DNA of 51,347 nucleotides from a virus. This document shows, in pieces, positions 45,135 through 51,347 of this stretch. The translations under genes were made by a program, and so were the position numbers. Below the pieces are notes generated by a model, which ran no database searches, was not told the origin of the DNA, and saw only the letters and a program-made list of their open reading frames with translations. The stretch's first letter is position 1, and each line of letters starts with the position of its first letter. The stretch spans positions 1 to 51,347 of the IMG/VR virus record IMGVR_UViG_3300036792_000046; one strand, 5' to 3'.

Positions 45135-45644
45135 CTAGGCCCTTGCGCCGATCGAAAGGGCGACGTCGAAGAGGTCACCCGCGGCTGCGTTGGCTCCGAA
45201 TGTTGGTAGCGGTGAACCGGGAAGCGAAAGCAGCGTCCCGATGACCTGCCAGCCGAGGTACGGCGCGCTGACAGGGATGAACTTGACGCGGCCGGCGACG
45301 AGCTGCGAGCACACGACTAGCGCACCAACGACGGGAGCGATACCGACGGTAGCCCACGGAGTGGTACCGCCTGTCGTTCCGTCCCAGATGCACTTGGTGT
45401 TGCCGTCGAGTGCGACGCTGATGAACGCCTTGCCGGTGTTCGTCTTCGCAGCGTCGAGCGGCTCCTGGCAAACGCCCAGAGGCGCCGCCTGTGCAGCAGC
45501 ACCCAGAGAGATCGGTGCGAGTTGGCAAGCTGCAGGCGTGAAACCTACACCTGCGACCTGCTGCACGACCGACCACTGCGGATAGGCGACAGAGCCTCCC
45601 GTTGCCAGGAAGGCCTTAGCCAGAATGTGATCTGTACCAGGCAT
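45135..45644 (-). CDS. Capsid decoration protein (DUF2190-like)
   Basis: The 169-residue product (GGSVAYPQWSVVQQVAGVGFTPAACQ, NTGKAFISVALDGNTKCIWDG, VCSQLVAGRVKFIPVSA) is beta-rich and Ala/Val/Gly-heavy, matching the small DUF2190-type head decoration or stabilising proteins encoded just before the major capsid protein. It lies 15 bases from the capsid gene. Codon use suggests high expression. Confidence 0.7.
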   Translation of the reverse strand: MPGTDHILAKAFLATGGSVAYPQWSVVQQVAGVGFTPAACQLAPISLGAAAQAAPLGVCQEPLDAAKTNTGKAFISVALDGNTKCIWDGTTGGTTPWATVGIAPVVGALVVCSQLVAGRVKFIPVSAPYLGWQVIGTLLSLPGSPLPTFGANAAAGDLFDVALSIGARA

Positions 45645-45647
45645 GTG

Positions 45648-46796
45648 CTACTCCTCCTTCCCGGCGTAACTGTCCGCACGGTAGCTCTGGTACAGCTCCG
45701 GATCATGCGAAGCGACCGCACGTACGGCATCAGTGTAGCTGAGCTGCTTGCCGGTCGTCTGGAAGTGCTTCACCTGGATGGCGGAGACGCGCTCACCTAG
45801 CTGCGTGGAAGCGTCCTTCTCAGTCCGCTGACCGGCACGACCGCGCTCGCCGAGCTCGACGTAGCCAGTGCTGGTGAGTGTTTCCAGCGCCTTGACGAAG
45901 CCCTCGGTCAGCTTGACAGGATCGGTTTCGACCGATCCGCTCGCGATGGCGTCGATCACTGCAGGAGGGAGGACGTACTTCCTGCCTCCCTGGTTGGCCG
46001 TCAGACCTGACAGACGCGTCGTGACTTCGGCAAGCCGACGAGCGCGCTCGGACTCGACAAGCTTCTCGGACAGCGACTTGGTGTCAGCGAGCATCTGCTT
46101 GAACATCGGATGCTCTGCGAGCGCCTTGGCGATGACGTCGTCGCCGAAGGCGACAGGCGGAGTGGGCGGAGTGGGCGGAGTGGGCGGTGTCGGAGGTTCG
46201 CCAGCCTCGGTGAGCTTCTTTAGTGCCTTGACAACCTCGTCGTCAGTGGCACTCTCACCTAGCTTGAGCGCGATCCTCAGTGCCTTGGGGTCCAACGTGT
46301 CTCCCGTCGACTGAGTAGTGATAGTGATTTCAGACAAGTTGACGGGAAGCAGGTCCTTCAGGAACGGCCTGTTGGTTAGCGCTCCGCCAAACAGTACATC
46401 TTGGTGCTTGTTGCCCTGAGCGTCAGTCCACTCATCGACAAACTCCGGACTCAGATACCGGTACTCACCGGCCTTGATAGCCTGTGCCGCTGGCTGGGTC
46501 CAGTCAACCTGTAGCCACAGGGAGGTGCCATCGCGCACTTCCGCGTCGCGAATCCACCCTGCGGCCTTGTTGCCCTGTGCCGGATCCTGCTTGTGGTCGT
46601 AGTCGATGTCGAGGTCAACGCCTCGCACCTTCTGCTTCACGCCTGACGCGAACACGTTCAGCTTGTCAGACGTGAACTCCATCGTGCCGTAGACCGGGTG
46701 CTCGTAGGTTCCGACGTTGAAGGCGTGGATCCACGAGCTTGCGCCAGGGTCGAAGAACTTCTTGCTGATATCGACCCAGTAGCCGTAACGACTCAC
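45648..46796 (-). CDS. Prohead protease/scaffold (Mu gpI-like)
   Basis: The 382-residue product has an N-terminal protease-like domain (YGTMEFTSDKLNVFASGVKQKV, VDLDIDYDHKQDP, YRYLSPEFVDEW, FGGALTNRPFLK) close to the Mu protein I family, then a Pro-rich linker of four TPP repeats (9-base DNA repeats at about 46146-46190) and a helical C-terminal part that would serve as scaffold and be removed during maturation. This is a normal gene position between portal and capsid genes. The protease active site was not mapped. Confidence 0.78.
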   Translation of the reverse strand: MSRYGYWVDISKKFFDPGASSWIHAFNVGTYEHPVYGTMEFTSDKLNVFASGVKQKVRGVDLDIDYDHKQDPAQGNKAAGWIRDAEVRDGTSLWLQVDWTQPAAQAIKAGEYRYLSPEFVDEWTDAQGNKHQDVLFGGALTNRPFLKDLLPVNLSEITITTQSTGDTLDPKALRIALKLGESATDDEVVKALKKLTEAGEPPTPPTPPTPPTPPVAFGDDVIAKALAEHPMFKQMLADTKSLSEKLVESERARRLAEVTTRLSGLTANQGGRKYVLPPAVIDAIASGSVETDPVKLTEGFVKALETLTSTGYVELGERGRAGQRTEKDASTQLGERVSAIQVKHFQTTGKQLSYTDAVRAVASHDPELYQSYRADSYAGKEE

Positions 46797-47107
46797 TTAC
46801 CACCACCTCTCTTCATCGGGGCCTTCGACTTCCCGCCGGTGGCCTTCTTAACTGCGACCTTCTTCAGGTTCGGGTTGGCCTTCTTCGCCGCCGGGGAAGC
46901 GTTGCGAGCTGCCGAAGCGATGACAGCGTTGGCCTGAGCCTTCGGTAGGCCTGTCGCCCTAGCAGCAGCGGCAAAGCCCATCCCCTTCTTGGCAGGAACG
47001 CTTGCCTTCTTGGCTTTGGGCGTCGCCCGCGCCTTCGGTGGCACTTTGCCTCCCATGATCCTGTCGACGTGTACGTTACCGGACCCTGACGGACTGTAAA
47101 CGGACAC
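46793..47107 (-). CDS. Small basic head protein with capsid-like N-terminus
   Basis: The 104-residue product is rich in Lys, Ala and Pro (about 25 Lys), like a histone H1 tail. Its first residues, MSVYSPSGSGNVHVDR, copy the start of the major capsid protein (MAVYAPTGSGNVHIDV): 11 of 15 residues after the initiator are the same. The rest is unrelated (KARATPKAKKAS; KPAKK-type repeats). GTG 47107 is preceded by TTAGGAG and by a promoter at 47131. It may be packaged with DNA or tethered in the head by the shared segment. Confidence 0.7.
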   Translation of the reverse strand: MSVYSPSGSGNVHVDRIMGGKVPPKARATPKAKKASVPAKKGMGFAAAARATGLPKAQANAVIASAARNASPAAKKANPNLKKVAVKKATGGKSKAPMKRGGGK

Positions 47108-47130
47108 TCTGGTCTCCTAAGCCTATGACC

Positions 47131-47160
47131 ATTATATATGGTGTCCAATGGGAAAAGCTA
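47131..47160 (-). promoter_or_regulatory. Late-type leftward promoter, copy 2
   Basis: Read leftward, TATAAT is the complement of 47131-47136; upstream it has TGGACACCATA and, further up, TAGCTTTTCCC at the -35 position. The arrangement is nearly that of 51118-51146 (TTGGACCTCATATATAAT). Both lie before leftward structural genes. Confidence 0.65.
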
Positions 47161-47172
47161 CCCCTTGTGTTA

Positions 47173-49137
47173 CTACTGCCCGCGGCGACCTGAATTGCCT
47201 GAACTATCGCCGCGCCCTGTGGATGGAGTCACTACACCGGGAGCTGATTGACGTGTCTGTCCTGCTACTGCACCTTGTCCCTGTTGCTGCGGTGCGTTGA
47301 TCATCTGCTGGTACTGCTCCTGCGTAATCTGGCCGCTCTTGAGCGCCTCTTCGATGTCTGCAGGGTTGCCAGGAAGTTCGGAAGGTGCAGGCTGTGCAAC
47401 GTTCCGGTTCATCGTAGACCTGACCAGACGCGAAGTTGCTGGGTCTGCTGGCGGCAAGCCCATCTCTTCACGGAGGTGATCTTCGAGTGGCTGGTCAGGT
47501 ACAATGACACCCGCACCAACGTAGTTCCTGATCGTGAAGCTGGCCGTACGCCAATCCTCCTGCTCACCGATTCGCTTCACGGTAAGCATCGGATAATCTA
47601 CCCCAGCCCAGTTCATATCGACCAGCTGCGGTATGCCGTAGGAGTTGAACACATCAGTGACGATGTCTGCAGTGAACCTCGTCGCCTTCAGGAACAGTGT
47701 CTGGTCTGCTTCATCCGTCTTCTGCGCTGTCGTGAGGAACTGGCCGAGGATCTGCTTCTCAATCTGCGTGTCGTGATGCTCGATCGACGCGATGCAGTTG
47801 ACAGGCTGACCCTTCAGTTCAGCGAACGACAGAAGCCAGTTAGGGGGCAATACAACGTGCGCCCTGTCATTGGTTCGGAGATTTCGGCCAAGAGAATCAG
47901 CCAGAGAAAGGTCTTGTGGCGAGTACCCAGCGGGGAGCTGGATGACAGGAACGCCGATACCATGACGCTCTTTCTGGATGGCATCGATCTTGTAGAGGTT
48001 GTCCTTGTAGTACCAGTGCTTGTAAGCGGAGCGGAGGAGAGAGATGCCCTCAATATTGCCCGCTTCCTTGTCAAAGGAGAATACAAGCAACTTGTTGATG
48101 GGGATGTTGACCCACTGAGAGAAGCCTTGGAAGACACCACCCTGGAGTCCAGGAATGATCGAAGGAGGCGCCCACAGATCGACAGATAGAGGACCACCCT
48201 CATAGTCAAAGAACCATTCCTTGACGTCCATCGGATGGCGCGGTGCCAGCTTCTGCCAAACGATCTTGCCGCGTGCATCTGGATCATTGGTTACCTGTTC
48301 CCCCCGAGCGAAGACCTTCTCGAACATGTAGTAGCCGAAGTCTAGCATCAGAAGCGTTTCCGTCATCGTCTGCGGCCAGCTACTTGACATCCACCGCGTC
48401 AGGTTCTTCCAGACGAAGTTGGCGATCATCTTGTCCTTAGACGACTGGCTAGCAGGAGTCATACTCCACTGCCCAGCCAGTACAGGAGTCTTCGCAAGGC
48501 GCATCGTACCACGGACGGTACCATCACTCTTCCGCATCTTGTCGTAGATGCGAAGACCCCTAATGCCGTACAGGTCCTTGTTGTACTCGCGCCTTATCCA
48601 CGAAGTGAATGGAGACGGTACTGAAGAACCAAGTTCCGCACTGATACCGGCGACTGGAGACCCGAGACCCACACCTGCGCCTTGGGCGAGGTCCACTCTC
48701 TTGTGGACACGCATCGTGCCGGACTCTTGACCGATGCCCACCTTGATGTCAGGAGGCTGGGGGAAGTCAAGACCGTCTGCACGAGAGCCAACCAGAGTAC
48801 CAGGTGAAGTCTGGATCGAGTCTGTAGGAAGAGGAGGACGGCGACCAGGACCAATACCTGCTCGGGATCGTATTGTCGCGAGCTGTCGTCTTGAGGCATC
48901 ATCATCTCCGTGTTGGGCCATCTGGTATGCAGCAACTTCCTCAGGCCCGGAAACTGTGGTGTACCGAACAGCGTCGGTTTCTTGAAGTCGCGCAACGTCA
49001 TCCGCGACCTGGTCCATAGAACCGTGAGGCGGTGCCATCACGATGAACGCGTTTTCACCTTCGTGAGCGATGACGGGTTCATAGCCACCGTCAATCAAGT
49101 CTTGAAGGTTAACCCTAGGGAGGTCTCTCATGTCCAT
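47173..49137 (-). CDS. Portal protein (Mu gp29 / DUF935-like)
   Basis: The 654-residue product contains GLRIYDKMRKSDGTVRGTMRLAKTPVLAGQW, LLMLDFGYYMFEKVF, WQKLAPRHPMDVKEW, LLRSAYKHWYYKDNLYKIDAIQKERHGIGVP and QILGQFLTTAQKTDEADQT, all typical of DUF935/Mu gp29-type portals. It is long because of a 150-residue N-terminal extension and a Gln-rich tail. Forms the dodecameric ring for packaging. ATG 49137 overlaps the terminase stop; ATG 49131 is an alternative. Confidence 0.9.
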   Translation of the reverse strand: MDMRDLPRVNLQDLIDGGYEPVIAHEGENAFIVMAPPHGSMDQVADDVARLQETDAVRYTTVSGPEEVAAYQMAQHGDDDASRRQLATIRSRAGIGPGRRPPLPTDSIQTSPGTLVGSRADGLDFPQPPDIKVGIGQESGTMRVHKRVDLAQGAGVGLGSPVAGISAELGSSVPSPFTSWIRREYNKDLYGIRGLRIYDKMRKSDGTVRGTMRLAKTPVLAGQWSMTPASQSSKDKMIANFVWKNLTRWMSSSWPQTMTETLLMLDFGYYMFEKVFARGEQVTNDPDARGKIVWQKLAPRHPMDVKEWFFDYEGGPLSVDLWAPPSIIPGLQGGVFQGFSQWVNIPINKLLVFSFDKEAGNIEGISLLRSAYKHWYYKDNLYKIDAIQKERHGIGVPVIQLPAGYSPQDLSLADSLGRNLRTNDRAHVVLPPNWLLSFAELKGQPVNCIASIEHHDTQIEKQILGQFLTTAQKTDEADQTLFLKATRFTADIVTDVFNSYGIPQLVDMNWAGVDYPMLTVKRIGEQEDWRTASFTIRNYVGAGVIVPDQPLEDHLREEMGLPPADPATSRLVRSTMNRNVAQPAPSELPGNPADIEEALKSGQITQEQYQQMINAPQQQGQGAVAGQTRQSAPGVVTPSTGRGDSSGNSGRRGQ

Positions 49138-50672
49138 CAGAAAGTCACACCATCCTGGTTCATGGAGAAGAACCCTCCAGAAGATTGGTCTGCACCCATC
49201 ATGCCTGCGAAAGCGTGCTGGTTAGCTGCCGCTTGCCGCTCCGACGCGGCCCTCGGAGAGAGCTCCACAGGGGCAGCATTAACCATGTCTGGAGAGAGAT
49301 GCTGTCCCGCTGCTCCTAGCCTGAACAGACAGAGGAGCGCATAACGCATGGCGTCCAGCGTGTGATCCTCTACTCTGTTACCGAACTCAGGAACGTTCTG
49401 CCCCTTGACTGGTTCTTTAGATCGGTAGTTGTTCAGCTCACGAATGTGGTCCTTGCAATCCCAAGCAACCCAGTACCGAGGCTCCTCAATCGGAGCTCCC
49501 CACTTGTCTTCACCAATCTGCCTGGGCCGCATGAAAGAGGCCATCAGGTCGATACCGTCACGCCAAGTGAACTGGCTCTTCAACTCCGGAGGTGCCCAGC
49601 ACTGCAGGTAAATGTTGTGCTTCTGGAAGGCCTTGCTAACTTCAATAGCCGCTGCCGGGTCTGCGGGGTCTCCGAAGCACATGTCAATGTGGTAGTTAGC
49701 TGGCTTGGGTCGTTCCATCAACAGGTCAATGTGGTCCGGAATCGTCTTGTACTTCTTGTAGTGGACACGCCAGACGTAAATCTCGTCTTGAGGGCTGACC
49801 TGGAACTCGACGGCAGCCAAGGGGTTGGTGTAGCCCCAGTCAAAGGCAACGTAGTTCGGCCATCCAGGAATGAACTTGTAATCCCCAGTTAGCACATGAC
49901 GGGTCTCATCCCACTCCTGGAATATCTTGCCAACGAAGCTTGCGAAGTCGGCACCAATCTCCTGCTGGAACCACTCAGGCTCGGAGGTCTCCTCCATGAG
50001 GGTGATCTCTTCGTCTTTTCTTCCCATTGGGTAAACATATGGATTGTCCCACGAAGGGAATCTCCACGATTCGTAGATCCCCTTGAACTTGTCCCGCCGA
50101 CCTAGCTGCCAGAGGTCGTGGAGCCAGTTGAAGCCTTCAGGTGTCGTAGGAAAGTCCGCGCCGCCTCTTCGGTCGGCAAGAGCAGGGCGAATGTAGCGCT
50201 CCCAGGTCTCCCGCTTGTGCTTGGCGGCTTCAGACATGATGACGTGGTCCAGTGCTTCGCCGACAAGGTACTCGGGGTGTTCCGCCGACCGACATTCCAC
50301 TCGAGTGCCCCAGGGTAGCTGGATGAACATGTCCCCGGACCGCTTGGCGTAGGCTCGCTTGACACGCTTGTCCTTCCCTAGTCCTTGACGAACTATCAGG
50401 TCGTTCCAGACGACGCGGAACTCCTTCTCCGCAAGGTCGTACGTGGGCCCAACAATCCAGACCATCTTGCCTGGCTTGAGGAGGTGCTTCGGAGTCACAT
50501 CCCTAGCCGCCATCGTGCTCTTGCCGAACCTGCGGCCGCACGTGGGAACGCGGAAACGAGCTTGGGACTCATGGTACAGCAACTGCTTCGGGTGAGGCGT
50601 GTACTCCACCTTCTGCCAGTACGCAGTGGTCAGTGGGTCCACTACGGAATCCACAGGGAGAGCGCGAGGCAT
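49137..50672 (-). CDS. terL: Terminase large subunit
   Basis: The 511-residue product packages DNA. It has PTCGRRFGKST (Walker A, residues 44-53), DHVIMSEAA (Walker B with Glu), and the RNase H-like nuclease residues AFDWGYTNPLA, FGDPADPAA and DHTLDAMRYAL. ATG 50672 (start MPRALPVDSV) is preferred to a longer in-frame start 129 bases upstream, which would lie in the upstream membrane gene and lack a good ribosome site. Overlaps the membrane gene by 31 bases. Confidence 0.94.
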   Translation of the reverse strand: MPRALPVDSVVDPLTTAYWQKVEYTPHPKQLLYHESQARFRVPTCGRRFGKSTMAARDVTPKHLLKPGKMVWIVGPTYDLAEKEFRVVWNDLIVRQGLGKDKRVKRAYAKRSGDMFIQLPWGTRVECRSAEHPEYLVGEALDHVIMSEAAKHKRETWERYIRPALADRRGGADFPTTPEGFNWLHDLWQLGRRDKFKGIYESWRFPSWDNPYVYPMGRKDEEITLMEETSEPEWFQQEIGADFASFVGKIFQEWDETRHVLTGDYKFIPGWPNYVAFDWGYTNPLAAVEFQVSPQDEIYVWRVHYKKYKTIPDHIDLLMERPKPANYHIDMCFGDPADPAAAIEVSKAFQKHNIYLQCWAPPELKSQFTWRDGIDLMASFMRPRQIGEDKWGAPIEEPRYWVAWDCKDHIRELNNYRSKEPVKGQNVPEFGNRVEDHTLDAMRYALLCLFRLGAAGQHLSPDMVNAAPVELSPRAASERQAAANQHAFAGMMGADQSSGGFFSMNQDGVTF

Positions 50673-50833
50673 AGGGCTCCGGTAGGTGGAACCCAATCCG
50701 GAATGGTGAAGCCAGATGCGATGACCGACAGGAACCAGAGAGCCAGGAAGATCAAGGCTGCTACGGCCAGCAACCAGTGGAGCAGTGAGTAGGAACCCCA
50801 ATACTCCCTGTAACGAGCGCGCTGTGGCATCAT
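50642..50833 (-). CDS. Small two-span membrane protein between terminase genes
   Basis: The 63-residue product has two hydrophobic spans (HWLLAVAALIFLALWFLSVI and PTGALCLALSLWI) joined by a short loop. Its start overlaps the small terminase stop and its end overlaps the TerL start, so it is co-expressed with packaging genes. A membrane protein here is unusual; function unknown. Confidence 0.6.
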   Translation of the reverse strand: MMPQRARYREYWGSYSLLHWLLAVAALIFLALWFLSVIASGFTIPDWVPPTGALCLALSLWIP

Positions 50834-51111
50834 GACTTGCCTCCGTTAGCCAACTTTTCCATGCCCTTCAGGAACTCGTCGAGAGCATCCACCTGCTCCT
50901 CTTTTCCGAGTGGGCCAAGAACGCGATCGACGACATACTGCGCTGCCCTTAGTCGAACGGCATCTGAGGTGCCATTCTCCATTAGGTCCACGATCTGCTT
51001 GGCCGCGAACGGGCCAGCGGTAATGAAGATGCGCTTCGTTCGGCCCTCGTGGCCCTCTTCGCCGTAGAGGTCCTTTTCGAAGGCGTCCATGTGGTCCTTA
51101 GGGTCGCTCAT
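50830..51111 (-). CDS. Small terminase-like protein
   Basis: The 93-residue product (MSDPKDHMDAFEKDLYG..., then QIVDLMENGTSDAVRLRAAQYVVDRVLGPLG) resembles the small subunit type that carries an N-terminal helix-turn-helix-like core and a short oligomerisation region. It is the first gene of the leftward array, two genes before TerL. ATG 51111 is taken as start; a longer frame begins at 51135 but its start lies inside the -10 box. The promoter puts +1 at or next to this ATG, so the transcript may be leaderless. Confidence 0.6.
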   Translation of the reverse strand: MSDPKDHMDAFEKDLYGEEGHEGRTKRIFITAGPFAAKQIVDLMENGTSDAVRLRAAQYVVDRVLGPLGKEEQVDALDEFLKGMEKLANGGKS

Positions 51112-51347
51112 GTAGCTATTATATATGAGGTCCAAATGGACACACTACCCCAAGTGATACACGGGCATGACAAACGTGGTTCCAAAGCAACCATAACGCC
51201 ATGACAAACAAAGGATCTCGGCAACCAGTGAGCCCTACGGGCCTTATAAATCCCGCAGAGCATACATTAAAATATAGTTATAAGCAAAAAGAAATCAACA
51301 CCGAAAAACCGAAAAATCGATTCTTGATAACTACATAGTGATTCAGC
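51102..51347. repeat. Terminal direct repeat, right copy (long form with tandem unit)
   Basis: This is the 246-base counterpart of 1-212. Inside it two units of the form ATGACAAAC-N11-GCAACCA lie in tandem with a 34-base period (51166-51193 and 51200-51227). The left copy of the repeat keeps only one unit. The tandem units sit in the divergent control region between the leftward late genes and the rightward early genes, so they could be binding sites for a regulator or replication protein; that role is inference. Confidence 0.88.
51118..51146 (-). promoter_or_regulatory. Late-type leftward promoter, copy 1
   Basis: Read leftward, TATAAT is the complement of 51118-51123. Six bases separate it from the ATG of the small terminase. 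Upstream comes GTCCATTTGGAC (a palindrome, 51130-51141) and TAGTGTG at the -35 position. The same block recurs at 47131. The palindrome overlaps the -35/-10 spacer and may be an operator. Confidence 0.7.

Noticed and set aside
47248-48189. Rightward open frame of ~313 codons opposite the portal gene
   Set aside because: Antisense shadow of a well-supported portal gene; Cys/Leu/Arg-rich with no recognisable domain or ribosome site.
49362-49892. Rightward open frame of ~176 codons opposite TerL
   Set aside because: Antisense to the nuclease domain of TerL, whose motifs are all present in the leftward frame.
1307-50658. CCACAGGG as a coding (codon-usage) artefact
   Set aside because: The octamer falls in several reading frames, is found on the same strand in both rightward and leftward gene arrays, and also in non-coding gaps (30380, 26801), so codon choice cannot explain it.
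1-51347. CRISPR array
   Set aside because: No series of 23-40-base direct repeats with regular unique spacers was seen; dispersed repeats found are hairpin leaders and the CCACAGGG octamer.
1-51347. Integrase, recombinase, transposase or phage repressor gene
   Set aside because: No product shows tyrosine or serine recombinase, DDE transposase or CI-like motifs. The RuvC-like gene is a resolvase, and the HTH-like small proteins are not convincing repressors. A lysogenic lifestyle is therefore not claimed.
1-51347. Standard tRNA genes
   Set aside because: Apart from the D-arm-less element at 7328, T-arm-like words (for example at 30054 and 31359) lie inside or beside genes without acceptor stems.

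Overview
This window looks like the complete genome of a tailed, double-stranded DNA bacteriophage with a long-tailed (siphovirus) plan, infecting an actinobacterium. The host call rests on frequent GTG starts, strong AGGAGG-type ribosome sites, short secreted proteins with A-x-A signal peptidase sites, a GH25/peptidoglycan-binding lysin, and gene families common in actinophages. GC looks mid-50s % by eye (not counted). No integrase, excisionase or clear immunity repressor is visible, so a virulent lifestyle is the default reading. The last 246 bases repeat the first 212 with one 34-base difference, so the contig is circular or terminally redundant, with about 51.1 kb unique.

Two convergent gene arrays diverge from the non-coding junction where the window ends meet. 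Rightward genes run from 265 to 31,638. The first 14 kb holds small, tightly overlapped genes, mostly unknown (zinc-ribbon-like, membrane, GNAT, acidic DNA-binding-like), interrupted at 7,328-7,991 by a tRNA-like element and a large, highly structured non-coding RNA. An SNF2 helicase (11.6-13.1 kb) follows, then two unusual secreted proteins (14.7-17.2 kb). Next comes replication and recombination: Cas4/RecB-like nuclease, Sak4-like ATPase, DUF669-like ssDNA-binding protein, primase-helicase, UDG-PolA fusion and RuvC-like resolvase. Embedded in this block is a 7-deazaguanine set (QueC, QueD, QueE, FolE, and DpdA), which should make preQ0 and insert it into phage DNA. A strong bidirectional terminator closes the array at 31,643-31,703.

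Leftward genes run from 51,111 to 31,710 and are virion and lysis genes: small terminase, membrane protein, TerL, a Mu gp29-like portal, a small basic protein, a Mu gpI-like protease/scaffold, decoration protein, major capsid protein, connectors, tail terminator, tail tube, tail chaperones with a -1 frameshift (CCCAAAC), a 1121-residue tape measure with a C-terminal muralytic domain, baseplate/tip proteins, holin-like membrane proteins and endolysin. Two near-identical promoters (51.1 kb and 47.1 kb) drive this arm.

The most unusual signals are the large ornate RNA with its D-arm-less tRNA-like head; an octamer, CCACAGGG, present 29 times with 19 plus-strand copies at remarkably even spacing around the genome; families of repeated hairpin leaders; and a basic head protein whose N-terminus copies that of the major capsid protein.
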